Shown: positions 35,024 to 42,501, counted from the first letter of the stretch. The stretch is 64,000 bases of DNA from Lachnoclostridium sp. An76 (GCF_002161355.1 NZ_NFHL01000001.1:744001-808000); one strand, 5' to 3'. Notes: generated from the sequence alone by a model not told the origin. Translations and numbers: made by a program.

Positions 35024-35052
35024 ATTTTACCAAAAGCATTATTTTCTAACAA
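35024..35052 (-). promoter_or_regulatory. Promoter of the small toxin gene
   Basis: On the minus strand TTGTTA, 17 bases, TAAAAT. Start of transcription would be near 35017, leaving a leader of about 108 bases. Confidence 0.6.
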
Positions 35053-35077
35053 GGGATATTTTAAGGACGGATACGAA

Positions 35078-35539
35078 TTAAACAGAAAAGAGTTCAGATA
35101 GGCTGTTGAATTCTATAAACCTGTCCCACAATTCATCATAATTCCTGAACTCATAATATGTATCTCCAACCTTAAAATATCGCCCCGGGCTGATCGTCAG
35201 CATTTCTCCGTCTGTAAAATAGATCGTGTAATAAGACACCGCCCCGCTTGTCAGCGCTTCCTTTTCGTCCACAGCACTGCCGAGCTCCACCTGAGCCAAC
35301 AGCTCTATAAAACCGCTGGCTTCATCTTCCGAAAAAGTATATGAAAATCCTCCGTCTTTTCCGCCTGTAGTTCCCGTATGCTCGATCTTATCGATCTCAG
35401 ATATATCGATATCTGCCAGATCAATGTCCGGCCCCTGCTTTCCGCAGCCGGAAAATACGCCCATAACAAAAACCAATGTAAGCAAAACAGCCCAGGCCCA
35501 TCCCCTACGGCCTGCATTTCCCGCACGGATCAAATCCAT
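35078..35539 (-). CDS. Lipoprotein of unknown function
   Basis: A 153-residue protein with a lipoprotein signal peptide: basic start, hydrophobic core LLTLVFVMGV and lipobox FSGC near residue 32. The mature part (IYFTDGEMLTISPGRYFKVG, then TYYEFRNYDELWDRFIE) resembles small surface proteins of Firmicutes without known function. Its first 35 bases overlap the end of the upstream nuclease gene, so the two are probably translated in a coupled manner. Confidence 0.75.
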   Translation of the reverse strand: MDLIRAGNAGRRGWAWAVLLTLVFVMGVFSGCGKQGPDIDLADIDISEIDKIEHTGTTGGKDGGFSYTFSEDEASGFIELLAQVELGSAVDEKEALTSGAVSYYTIYFTDGEMLTISPGRYFKVGDTYYEFRNYDELWDRFIEFNSLSELFSV

Positions 35540-36494
35540 CTTCGATCAGCTCCTCTCTTGTCCCGGTAAATCCACTCTTGTTTTCCGCTTTGATATCATC
35601 CACGCTGGAGCACTCCGGCTTATGGAATTTCTTCGTATTTTTATTCAGGATATAGGTCTGTTCCTTCGGCTCCTGATCTTCTCCGTTTTCAGCATCGCTG
35701 TCATCCGCTGCGCTGATATCAGCAGTTTTTTCATTCCCGCTGTCTGTGTCTGCCCAGTTGGCACCTGTCGAGTAGTCGATGATGATCTCAGGCTGCACAT
35801 TGTAGACATAGATATTAAAACAGATGCCCGCACCGCCGTCTTCCACGGACTCCGCCTCCATCTGCACCCCGGAAGCCACCAGGTCATCTCCCTCAAACAC
35901 CGGGGTGACCCTGTACATCACATGATTGTCCGTTTCCTGAACATACTCTGCCACCATATTTTCGAACGGAAGCATCCCCTCTGTATTCATATACCTTGTC
36001 CCGGTAATGAGATTTTCCTCATTCGCATTTTCCCCGGAGAGCTGAAAACCGATGAGATGACAGCGGTTATACACATAGCCGCCGTCCACGATGTCGTATT
36101 CTCTGTTCTCCCATCCGGTAGGTTCCACCTCGCTGATGTCTTCCCGTTCTCCGTCCGGCATCAGGTCTTCGCCAATGCATGCCTCTGCAGTTCCGCACCT
36201 TCCGAGGGGATCCAGCTCACTGTATTCCTCATACGATTCTGTAGTCAGCTCTGCTTCTGTAAATTCCGGCTCATTGTCATTGATCTCCACATAGGGCACG
36301 CCATCGTATTCCGGCACTTCCGCAATCGTATCCGCGGACTCTGCCTGAACGGCAGGGTCCGGGACTCCCGCTGTGCCCGTCCATGTCCCGTCAGCTGCGC
36401 CGCACGCAGTCAATGCCGCCGAAAGACAGAGCACTGCGCCTGCCGTCCAGACCCTGTATTTTTTATCAAACATCCTTATCACGCTCTTCTTCAC
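35505..36494 (-). CDS. DNA/RNA non-specific endonuclease lipoprotein
   Basis: A 329-residue exported nuclease of the NUC/EndA type. A lipobox (LSAALTAC) is at residue 31. The active-site region reads YNRCHLIGFQLSGENANEEN, where His is the general base; the first residue of the DRGH motif is Asn and Gly is Cys, as in some streptococcal secreted DNases. NLITGTRYMNTEGMLPFE holds the metal-binding Asn region. The last 45 residues carry FHKPECSSV and FDPCGKC, a small Cys/His zinc-like module seen in DNA-entry-type proteins. GTG start with GGAGGGGAC upstream. Confidence 0.85.
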   Translation of the reverse strand: MKKSVIRMFDKKYRVWTAGAVLCLSAALTACGAADGTWTGTAGVPDPAVQAESADTIAEVPEYDGVPYVEINDNEPEFTEAELTTESYEEYSELDPLGRCGTAEACIGEDLMPDGEREDISEVEPTGWENREYDIVDGGYVYNRCHLIGFQLSGENANEENLITGTRYMNTEGMLPFENMVAEYVQETDNHVMYRVTPVFEGDDLVASGVQMEAESVEDGGAGICFNIYVYNVQPEIIIDYSTGANWADTDSGNEKTADISAADDSDAENGEDQEPKEQTYILNKNTKKFHKPECSSVDDIKAENKSGFTGTREELIEDGFDPCGKCRP

Positions 36495-36569
36495 AGCGTC
36501 CCCTCCTTAAATCCCCTTATTATCTTATGAGTCTTCCCACCCCGGAGCCGCCTGTGTCAAATTTCAGCG

Positions 36570-36722
36570 TCAGCGGCGCTTACCGCCCTGCTCCGGTCTC
36601 CTGACCGGTACTCTCACCGGGACAGGTTCCGGGATCAGCCCCGGGATGAGACCGTTTAAGATCTCCTTTAATTTCTTTCCGGCTCCACTGTTGATCATTC
36701 TATAATAAACTTCCATTCTCAT
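36570..36722 (-). CDS. Small basic, proline/valine-rich peptide (50 residues)
   Basis: The ATG at 36722 follows AGGAGGAGAAACA, a strong ribosome site, and the promoter at 36765-36793. The peptide starts MRMEVYYRMINSGAGKKL and ends in a Pro-Val-Arg-rich tail (IPEPVPVRVPVRRPEQ) plus GGKRR. It has no signal peptide and no family I know. The strong start and promoter argue for a real gene; function unknown. Confidence 0.55.
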   Translation of the reverse strand: MRMEVYYRMINSGAGKKLKEILNGLIPGLIPEPVPVRVPVRRPEQGGKRR

Positions 36723-36764
36723 TGTTTCTCCTCCTGAAAAATCCTTCTGTGTGTTACAGTGTGG

Positions 36765-36793
36765 ATTTTAGCAGAAGTATTCAGACTTGTCAG
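36765..36793 (-). promoter_or_regulatory. Promoter of the 50-residue peptide gene
   Basis: On the minus strand CTGACA, 17 bases, TAAAAT. It may also serve the nuclease-lipoprotein pair downstream. Confidence 0.6.
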
Positions 36794-36859
36794 TGATTTT
36801 ATCACTTATTTTAGAATTGTTTATTTTTCATTCACAAAAGTGAAAATTCTGTGTCTTTC

Positions 36860-37654
36860 TTACTGTTTCCTCTCATACAGGAAGCGTACCTGTTCATACA
36901 CTTCCGCAAAATCGATTTCCAGCTCACCGCCCCATATCCCTACAGGAACTTTCGCATCAAACCTGTAGAGCACCGGATATTCATCATGTTCAAAATCATA
37001 GACAATGACCGTCTTTCTTGCGGGATCGATCATCCAATACTCCCTGACGCCCGCATTCAGATACTTGTTCAGCTTGATCACAGAATCCTTCTTCTTCGTT
37101 GACTTTGAGAGCACTTCAATGATAAAGTCCGGGGCCCCGTACACGCAGCGCTCAATGATCTTATCCCTGTCGCATACGATGACCACGTCCGGCTGGACCA
37201 TTGTCTTATTATCGCAGTCCAGCTGAACATCAAGAGGCGAGATCATGGGGATACATTTTCCGCCCTTCCCCAGCACATGCTGCAGCAGTTTACTGTGGAT
37301 ATATCCTCCGATGATCTGATGGACCGATGTCGGCGCAGTCATGTCATAGATCACCCCATCGATCAGCTCCGCCCTGACGTCGTCAGGAAGGGCATAGTAA
37401 TCATCCAGGTCATACATCCCCTGCCGCTTCACCCCATATACGCTTTGCGCTTCCCGCACCATCCCCGGCCAGCTGTCAGCAGTATCACTGCCAAGTACTT
37501 TTTCCAGAGCCATGAGAGTCTCATATCTGGGAGTCAATGTGATCCCTCCCAGGACTTTCTGCACGGTTCCGGCAGGAATGCCGGACAGTTCCGCGATCTG
37601 TGCATATGTATATCCCAGCTCTCTTTTCCGCTCCTGCATTTCCTTGATCGTCAT
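36860..37654 (-). CDS. Uma2-family (PD-D/ExK-like) protein with XRE helix-turn-helix
   Basis: A 264-residue fusion. Residues 1-60 are a helix-turn-helix (YTYAQIAELSGIPAGTVQKV). Residues 80-260 match Uma2/DUF820, a restriction-endonuclease-like fold: ELIDGVIYDM, VQPDVVIVCD, APDFIIEVLSKSTKKKDSVI and KLNKYLNAGVREYWMIDPAR carry the Asp, Glu and Lys of the nuclease core. Substrate and role of the family are unclear. The upstream region has three direct repeats spaced by 21 bases, probably its own operator. Confidence 0.85.
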   Translation of the reverse strand: MTIKEMQERKRELGYTYAQIAELSGIPAGTVQKVLGGITLTPRYETLMALEKVLGSDTADSWPGMVREAQSVYGVKRQGMYDLDDYYALPDDVRAELIDGVIYDMTAPTSVHQIIGGYIHSKLLQHVLGKGGKCIPMISPLDVQLDCDNKTMVQPDVVIVCDRDKIIERCVYGAPDFIIEVLSKSTKKKDSVIKLNKYLNAGVREYWMIDPARKTVIVYDFEHDEYPVLYRFDAKVPVGIWGGELEIDFAEVYEQVRFLYERKQ

Positions 37655-37715
37655 TGCCTCTCTCCCCTTCCTTTCTGTAAGTTCCTGTCTTCTTTCTAAA
37701 ACAAAGATAACATGT

Positions 37716-37787
37716 TTTTATCCATATTTCAACCACTTTTATCCATTATAAATCCATTTTTATCCATTTTATGGATTGTTCATGGAT
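37716..37787 (-). promoter_or_regulatory. Direct-repeat operator array of the Uma2 regulator
   Basis: TTTTATCCAT occurs at 37716, 37737 and 37758, exactly 21 bases apart (two helical turns); extra half sites are AATCCAT at 37751 and ATGGAT in the opposite sense at 37771 and 37782. A minus-strand promoter (TTGAAA, 16 bases, TTATCT) overlaps the first repeat. Likely bound by the XRE domain of the adjacent protein (inference). Confidence 0.65.
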
Positions 37788-37850
37788 AGTTTGTCTTTTA
37801 TCTGAGAAGCATTCCCCATATCCTGTCTGCTGACCGGTTTTTATGTTTTC

Positions 37851-37878
37851 TTGAATTTTCCCCTGCTCCTGTTACAAT
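37851..37878 (+). promoter_or_regulatory. Promoter of the response-regulator remnant
   Basis: TTGAAT, 16 bases, TACAAT, 56 bases before the ATG at 37935, which has GGAGG upstream. Confidence 0.55.
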
Positions 37879-37934
37879 AGAGATGGCCCGCTTCGGCGGC
37901 CCAAGGATTGACATGTTAACGGAGGCAAAAAGTT

Positions 37935-38207
37935 ATGAGTACGATCCTCATCGTTGATGATGATGTTTACATCGGAGATATGCTTGCAGAGATACTGACA
38001 GAAGAAGGATACCGGACTGCAAGGGCCTACTCGGGCACAGAGGCTCTGTTACTGGACAGGATCAGCGAAGATACTCCCGACTGTACAGAGAGCTCTCTGA
38101 AAGTACATGTCAGCAATCTGCGGAGAAAGCTGAAAGCGGTTGACGGAAACGACTATATCGAAGCTGTCTGGGGGATTGGATTTAAGTTGAACGAGGAAAT
38201 ACGTTAA
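37935..38207 (+). pseudogene. Response regulator with in-frame internal deletion
   Basis: Ninety residues only. Residues 1-45 are the start of a receiver domain (TILIVDDDVYIGDMLAEILT, with the acidic pocket DDD), and from about residue 46 the text is the end of an OmpR-type winged helix (LLDRISEDTPDCTESSLKVH, then VSNLRRKL and IEAVWGIGFKLN). About 130 residues, including the phospho-acceptor Asp, the rest of the receiver and most of the DNA-binding domain, are missing without a frame break. It has a promoter and ribosome site, so it may be expressed but cannot be a normal regulator. The join lies near CTGTTACTGGACAGG. Confidence 0.85.
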
Positions 38208-38223
38208 GGAAATATCTTAACTG

Positions 38224-38257
38224 TTTCTTTACCTTTTTCTTTACCGCTTTCTTAACC
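38224..38257 (+). promoter_or_regulatory. Direct repeats upstream of the ABC gene
   Basis: TTTCTTTACC at 38224 and 38236 and TTTCTTAACC at 38248, a strict 12-base period; a weaker copy precedes them. This looks like a binding site for the original response regulator of the locus (inference). Confidence 0.5.
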
Positions 38258-38307
38258 CCTGCCTGGTAGGATCATCCTTGTAAACATTATTACAGGAGGT
38301 TTTATTT

Positions 38308-39396
38308 ATGGAGTATATTCTGACAGCAGAATCTCTGGGCAAGCAGTACAGGCACTTCAAGGCCCTGGACAGCTTCTCCATCCATGTGCCGAAAGGCTCT
38401 ATCTATGGATTTGTAGGGAAAAACGGCGCGGGAAAGACAACTTTCATCCGCCTCATATGCGGGCTGCAGGAGCCAACGTCCGGCAGCTATACATTATACG
38501 GGGCAAAAAATACGGATCCCGGCATCACGAAAAGCCGCCGGAGAATGGGCGCTGTGGTTGAAACGCCTTCCATCTACCTGGATATGACTGCGGAAGACAA
38601 TTTAAAGGAACAGTACCGCATCATCGGTATGGCTGTGTTTGGTCTCTATATGAAGATCATGGAATATATCTCCACACAGCAGTATTTTTCCCGGTCCCCT
38701 GCGCTGCACTCCATGCTTTCTATATATGCCATGGTCATCGGTTTTCTGACAGCTGCCTTTGTCAGCCTTTTCGTGGGGACAGAGTACAGCGACGGCACGA
38801 TACGCAACAAACTCATCATCGGGCACTCCAGGGCAGCGATCTACTTTTCCAACCTGATCACCTGTTCTGCGGCAGGACTCTTTATGTGCCTTGCCTACCT
38901 GCTCCCGGCAGCCGCGGCGGGAATTCCTCTGTGCGGGATGGAAACCGCGGATTTCCGGTATATCGTCAGCATGTTTCTGTGCAGCTTCATCATGACGCTG
39001 GCTTTCACATCCCTGTGCACTCTCGTGGGGATGCTCTGCCAGAACAAAGCGGTAACAGCGGTGGTCACGATCCTCTCGGTATGCCTGCTCTTTGTGGCGT
39101 CTATCTATATATCCGCCAGGCTGAGCGAACCTGAGACGTACCAGGAAGTCACCGCCCTCGCCGGGGACGGCTCTGTCACAAGTACCAGAGACGTGCCGAA
39201 CCCGGGCTATCTGCGCGGCACCCAGCGGCAGATCTACGAATTTCTGGATGGATTCCTGCCCACCGGGCAGTCTGTCATCCTCACCCGCGGCGACCAGGGA
39301 TCACCATTCCTTCTCATGTCCGCCTATTCCGCGGGAATCACAGCCGCAGCGACAGGGATCGGGATTTTCCTGTTTCGCAAAAGAGATATAAAGTAG
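38308..39396 (+). CDS. Fusion of truncated ABC ATPase and ABC-2 permease
   Basis: A 362-residue product. Residues 1-105 are an ABC ATPase start with Walker A (GKNGAGKTTFIRLICGL) and Q-loop region, but the signature motif, Walker B and H-loop are absent. From about residue 107 it becomes an ABC-2 permease (YMKIMEYISTQQYFSRSP, then FVGTEYSDGTIRNKLIIGHS) with six membrane helices. In relatives these are two genes, so roughly 200 residues or more are missing, again in frame. It cannot work as a normal ATPase. AGGAGG precedes the ATG. Confidence 0.82.
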   Translation: MEYILTAESLGKQYRHFKALDSFSIHVPKGSIYGFVGKNGAGKTTFIRLICGLQEPTSGSYTLYGAKNTDPGITKSRRRMGAVVETPSIYLDMTAEDNLKEQYRIIGMAVFGLYMKIMEYISTQQYFSRSPALHSMLSIYAMVIGFLTAAFVSLFVGTEYSDGTIRNKLIIGHSRAAIYFSNLITCSAAGLFMCLAYLLPAAAAGIPLCGMETADFRYIVSMFLCSFIMTLAFTSLCTLVGMLCQNKAVTAVVTILSVCLLFVASIYISARLSEPETYQEVTALAGDGSVTSTRDVPNPGYLRGTQRQIYEFLDGFLPTGQSVILTRGDQGSPFLLMSAYSAGITAAATGIGIFLFRKRDIK

Positions 39397-39451
39397 CAGC
39401 CGCAATATTCCATTCCGGCTGCAGGATCCGAACATAAAAAGGAGTTGTAAC

Positions 39452-40354
39452 ATGGTATTCTGGCTATGCTGCCTGACCGGCATTCTCATTACGATCGTCA
39501 TCCTGCTTACACTTAAGATCCATCTGCTGAAAAAATCAGCAGATGAGATCTCGGACGCCTTTTCTGACCGCCTCACGTCGGACAGCAATGTGCTGATCGA
39601 TCTTTCCAGCCGGGACAGGCATATGAGAAACCTTGCTTATACCATTAATAAAGAGCTGAAGAAACTTATAAATGACAGGCATCGGTATCAGCAGGGCGAC
39701 GCCGAGCTGAAAAATGCCGTCACCAACATCTCCCATGACCTGAGGACCCCTCTCACTGCGGTCTGCGGTTATCTGGATATGCTGGACAAAGAAGAGCAGG
39801 GTGAAAACTCGAAAAGATATCTGAAGATCATCCGGGGACGCACGGAGATCATGAAGCAGCTCACAGAGGAGCTGTTCCGGTATTCCGTATTCACTTCTGT
39901 CTCAGACGGCACGCCAAGTGAACCGGTGATCCTGAACAGCGCTTTGGAAGAAAGCCTGTCCGCAATATACACTTCTCTGAAAGCGGGCCATATCACTCCT
40001 TCAGTCACCATGCCGGATGTCAAAGTAAAACGGATGCTCAACCGCAATGCGCTGTCCCGCATCTTTGGCAATATCATCAGCAACGCTGTCAAGTACAGCG
40101 ACGGGGACCTTGAGATCACTCTGGAAGAAAACGGAAGGATCACCTTCTCCAATCACGCGGAAAAACTGGACGAGATACAGGTGGGGCGTCTCTTCGACCG
40201 CTTCTACACAGTGGAGACCGCCTCCTCAGGATCAACCGGGCTCGGGCTCTCCATCGCCCGGGCGCTGACGGAACAGATGGGCGGCAGCATTGACGCAGAA
40301 TATGAGGACGGGATGATACTTATACATGTACATTTCCCAAAGCATCTGTTATAA
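39452..40354 (+). CDS. Sensor histidine kinase
   Basis: A 300-residue kinase with one N-terminal membrane helix and almost no outside loop, as in intramembrane-sensing kinases tied to ABC transporters. The H-box is NISHDLRTPLTAVCGYLDML, the N-box IFGNIISNAVKYS, and the G-box STGLGLSIARAL. It appears intact, unlike its partner regulator and transporter. GGAG lies before the ATG. A 15-bp perfect hairpin follows the stop. Confidence 0.9.
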   Translation: MVFWLCCLTGILITIVILLTLKIHLLKKSADEISDAFSDRLTSDSNVLIDLSSRDRHMRNLAYTINKELKKLINDRHRYQQGDAELKNAVTNISHDLRTPLTAVCGYLDMLDKEEQGENSKRYLKIIRGRTEIMKQLTEELFRYSVFTSVSDGTPSEPVILNSALEESLSAIYTSLKAGHITPSVTMPDVKVKRMLNRNALSRIFGNIISNAVKYSDGDLEITLEENGRITFSNHAEKLDEIQVGRLFDRFYTVETASSGSTGLGLSIARALTEQMGGSIDAEYEDGMILIHVHFPKHLL

Positions 40355-40358
40355 TAGC

Positions 40359-40394
40359 AGGGTCAGCATACAGGGGTTTCTGTATGCTGACCCT
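40359..40394 (+). terminator. Perfect 15-bp hairpin after the kinase gene
   Basis: AGGGTCAGCATACAG, a 6-base loop, and the exact complement. There is only a weak T run (GAATTT), so it is either a terminator or an RNA-stability hairpin before lepB. Confidence 0.6.
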
Positions 40395-40434
40395 GAATTT
40401 ACTGAAATTTACTGATACGAAAGGATGGATCCAC

Positions 40435-40998
40435 ATGGCACATAAACAGGATATACAGGCTGATACAGAGGAAAAGACTTCGGTCGGGAAAGAACTGTTC
40501 CAGTGGGTGCTTGTCATCATCGGCGCAGTCATCCTGGCGTTTCTGATCGATACCTTTGTGATTGTAAACGCACAGATCCCTTCCGGATCCATGGAAAATA
40601 CGATCATGACCGGCGACCGGGTATTCGGGAACCGGCTTGCCTACAAATTCAGCGATCCAAAACGGTTCGATATCATCATCTTCAAATATCCGGATGATGA
40701 GAGCCAGCTCTTTATCAAGCGGATCATCGGGCTCCCCGGAGAGACCGTAGAGATCCATGACGGGAACATTTATATCAATGGTTCTGACACCCCGCTCGAA
40801 GATGTGGATATCAAAGAACCCATGGAAGGAAGCTTCGGTCCTTACACCGTGCCGGAAGGCTGCTACTTCGTCATGGGCGACAACCGGAACAATTCCAGGG
40901 ACTCCCGCTACTGGGAAAATACCTTCGTCTCAGAGGATGAGATACTGGGCAAGGCAGTGCTCCGGTACTGGCCGCTGAATGAGATAAAGCTTCTGTAA
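40435..40998 (+). CDS. lepB: Signal peptidase I
   Basis: A 187-residue membrane-anchored serine protease that removes Sec signal peptides. One N-terminal helix (LFQWVLVIIGAVILAFLID), then the Ser motif QIPSGSM (Ser52) and the Lys motif LFIKRIIGLPGE (Lys95), followed by GDNRNNSRDSRYW. The ATG at 40435 follows GAAAGG; an upstream in-frame start falls inside the hairpin and is unlikely. Confidence 0.95.
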   Translation: MAHKQDIQADTEEKTSVGKELFQWVLVIIGAVILAFLIDTFVIVNAQIPSGSMENTIMTGDRVFGNRLAYKFSDPKRFDIIIFKYPDDESQLFIKRIIGLPGETVEIHDGNIYINGSDTPLEDVDIKEPMEGSFGPYTVPEGCYFVMGDNRNNSRDSRYWENTFVSEDEILGKAVLRYWPLNEIKLL

Positions 40999-41009
40999 AT
41001 ATATTTCAA

Positions 41010-41047
41010 AAGGCATCTCCACGGAGTCGCTTCCATGGTGATGCCTT
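41010..41047. terminator. Hairpin between convergent lepB and toxin gene
   Basis: AAGGCATC pairs with GATGCCTT, with further pairing CCA.GGA/TCC.TGG inside. No strong T tract; it lies between two convergent stops and may serve both. Confidence 0.5.
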
Positions 41048-41058
41048 CTACTATATAT

Positions 41059-41277
41059 TTATATCTTTTTATTAAAATATTCCTGACTGACCCTGAGCTG
41101 CTTTTTCAAGATCATCTTCCACATAGCCGGATGGATCTCTCCGCTCCCCTTTGATACCTTTGTACGCCGCACACTCCCGTCATCATCGATCTTTCTGTAA
41201 AAGTAATGGTCCGTGTCCTTGTACAACTCCCATCCGTCTCTTTCGCAAAACCTCTTTAGTTCTTTCCATCTTGGCAT
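41059..41277 (-). CDS. HicA-like toxin of a type II toxin-antitoxin pair
   Basis: A 72-residue basic protein (MPRWKELKRFCERDGWELYK) with DHYFYRKIDDDGSVRRTKVS and a C-terminal helix, like HicA-fold mRNA interferases; the usual catalytic His may be that in KDTDHYFYR. It overlaps the end of the antitoxin gene by 22 bases and shares its promoter. Confidence 0.65.
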   Translation of the reverse strand: MPRWKELKRFCERDGWELYKDTDHYFYRKIDDDGSVRRTKVSKGSGEIHPAMWKMILKKQLRVSQEYFNKKI

Positions 41278-41681
41278 ACGATGTCCTCTCCCAGTTTTTT
41301 GGGATCATCCGTTATCAATGCCTTAAACACATAAGGAACATGCCCTTTTCGGTTCGGCGCCTTGCTGTAAAGCTGATATTCATCATAATATTCCATCGCA
41401 TATTCCATAATAGCCTGTCCCATACATAATCTGGCTTCCGCTTCCGATGGTGCATTTTCCACCAGATCGATCTCATTTAATGATAAAGTTACTGAGCCGT
41501 CTGATTCTGTATACTTTTCTGCTGTAAATATATATATATCGAGGATCTCCTTCATGGTTTCAAGGTTAGAGAGCCACATCCTGTCTCTTGTCCGTTTGAT
41601 CAGTTTCGGTTTGTCATGCATAACAGAATCTACGACTGAGCTCCATTCTTTTCTGACATTTGTAGCATTTTCCATCAGCAT
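41256..41681 (-). CDS. Phd-like antitoxin
   Basis: A 141-residue protein. The N-terminus (MLMENATNVRKEWSSVVDSV, then PKLIKRTRDRMWLSN) resembles Phd/YefM DNA-binding antitoxins; the acidic C-terminal half is helical and would bind the toxin. The ATG at 41681 lies nine bases after GGAG; the ATG at 41690 overlaps that site. The promoter holds a perfect palindrome that is probably the self-repression operator. Confidence 0.65.
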   Translation of the reverse strand: MLMENATNVRKEWSSVVDSVMHDKPKLIKRTRDRMWLSNLETMKEILDIYIFTAEKYTESDGSVTLSLNEIDLVENAPSEAEARLCMGQAIMEYAMEYYDEYQLYSKAPNRKGHVPYVFKALITDDPKKLGEDIVCQDGKN

Positions 41682-41705
41682 TTCAATCATCTCCTTTATT
41701 CCCCC

Positions 41706-41745
41706 ATTATACTAAAAATGTACACTATGTCAATAGTGTACATTT
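41706..41745 (-). promoter_or_regulatory. Promoter and palindromic operator of the toxin-antitoxin pair
   Basis: Minus strand: TTGACA, 16 bases, TATAAT. The -35 box is the exact loop of a 12-bp perfect inverted repeat, AAATGTACACTA and TAGTGTACATTT (41716-41745), so a repressor bound there would block polymerase directly. Confidence 0.85.
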
Positions 41746-41768
41746 CAACCTTTCCATCCCCATGTTAT

Positions 41769-41815
41769 TATAATGTCGTAACAGTTCAGCCCGATGGCTG
41801 AACCGTTACATTATA
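41769..41815 (-). terminator. Long hairpin after the membrane-anchored protein gene
   Basis: GTAACAGTTCAGCC pairs with GGCTGAACCGTTAC (one mismatch) over a CGAT loop, with outer TAATG/CATTA pairing. There is no clear T run. It separates the toxin-antitoxin promoter from the gene at 41827. Confidence 0.45.
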
Positions 41816-41826
41816 TCATCTGTCCT

Positions 41827-42501
41827 TTATTCTCCCCCGGCATCCTCGATCAGCATGGAATCCAGCTTATCCATATCTTCCTTATCAATCTCAAAATCCG
41901 CTCCGCCTTCTTTGGTGACATGGAGGACAGCATCCTCTGCTTCCCCATAGAGCATCCCTGCATCCATCTGGCCTTTGAGCACATCATAATAGATCTGGTA
42001 GATTTCTCTCTGCATCTCTTCATCTGTCGGCATCTCAGCGCCATTCATCACACTGTCAGTCACCTGATCGGCATACGCCTGCGCCTTTTCCTGAAATGCC
42101 GCATATGTATCGGGGAACAGCGTGACCGGCTTGACTTTAACAGTTACACTGTAGACATTGTTTTCTCCGCGCACCGGCTCTCCCACTGTATAACTGACAC
42201 TCTTCGCAAGCTCGCTGAACAGTTCCCTGTATTTCGGCAGGAGCTCTTCCGGCATGTCCGACGTCTCAAAACCTTTCATCGTAGCGTCCAGATTATCCTC
42301 GAAGATCTGCTCCGCCTCTTTCTCTGAGACTCCTGTGATCTCCACATACTTGTCCGTCTTATTCCTGTAAGACACATCCAGCACTGCCTGCACATATTCT
42401 CCTGCGTCAAACCGGTTCATATACAGATACGCTCCCGCCGCGGCTGCAGCGACAAGGACAGCGATCACCGCCGCGATGAGAATGATCCTCCTCTTTGTCA
42501 T
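41827..42501 (-). CDS. Membrane-anchored protein of unknown function
   Basis: A 224-residue protein: short basic start (MTKRR), one membrane helix, then a 190-residue acidic, mostly helical domain (AEQIFEDNLDATMKGFETSD; YSVTVKVKPVTLFPDTYAAF). It resembles clostridial surface proteins with DUF5105-like domains, which I cannot confirm. The ATG at 42501 has AAAGGAGGAAGG upstream. Confidence 0.6.
   Translation of the reverse strand: MTKRRIILIAAVIAVLVAAAAAGAYLYMNRFDAGEYVQAVLDVSYRNKTDKYVEITGVSEKEAEQIFEDNLDATMKGFETSDMPEELLPKYRELFSELAKSVSYTVGEPVRGENNVYSVTVKVKPVTLFPDTYAAFQEKAQAYADQVTDSVMNGAEMPTDEEMQREIYQIYYDVLKGQMDAGMLYGEAEDAVLHVTKEGGADFEIDKEDMDKLDSMLIEDAGGE

Noticed and set aside
35424..36530. Open frame of 368 codons opposite the nuclease gene
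   Set aside because: Antisense to a gene with clear lipobox and nuclease motifs; Pro/His/Arg-rich shadow composition.
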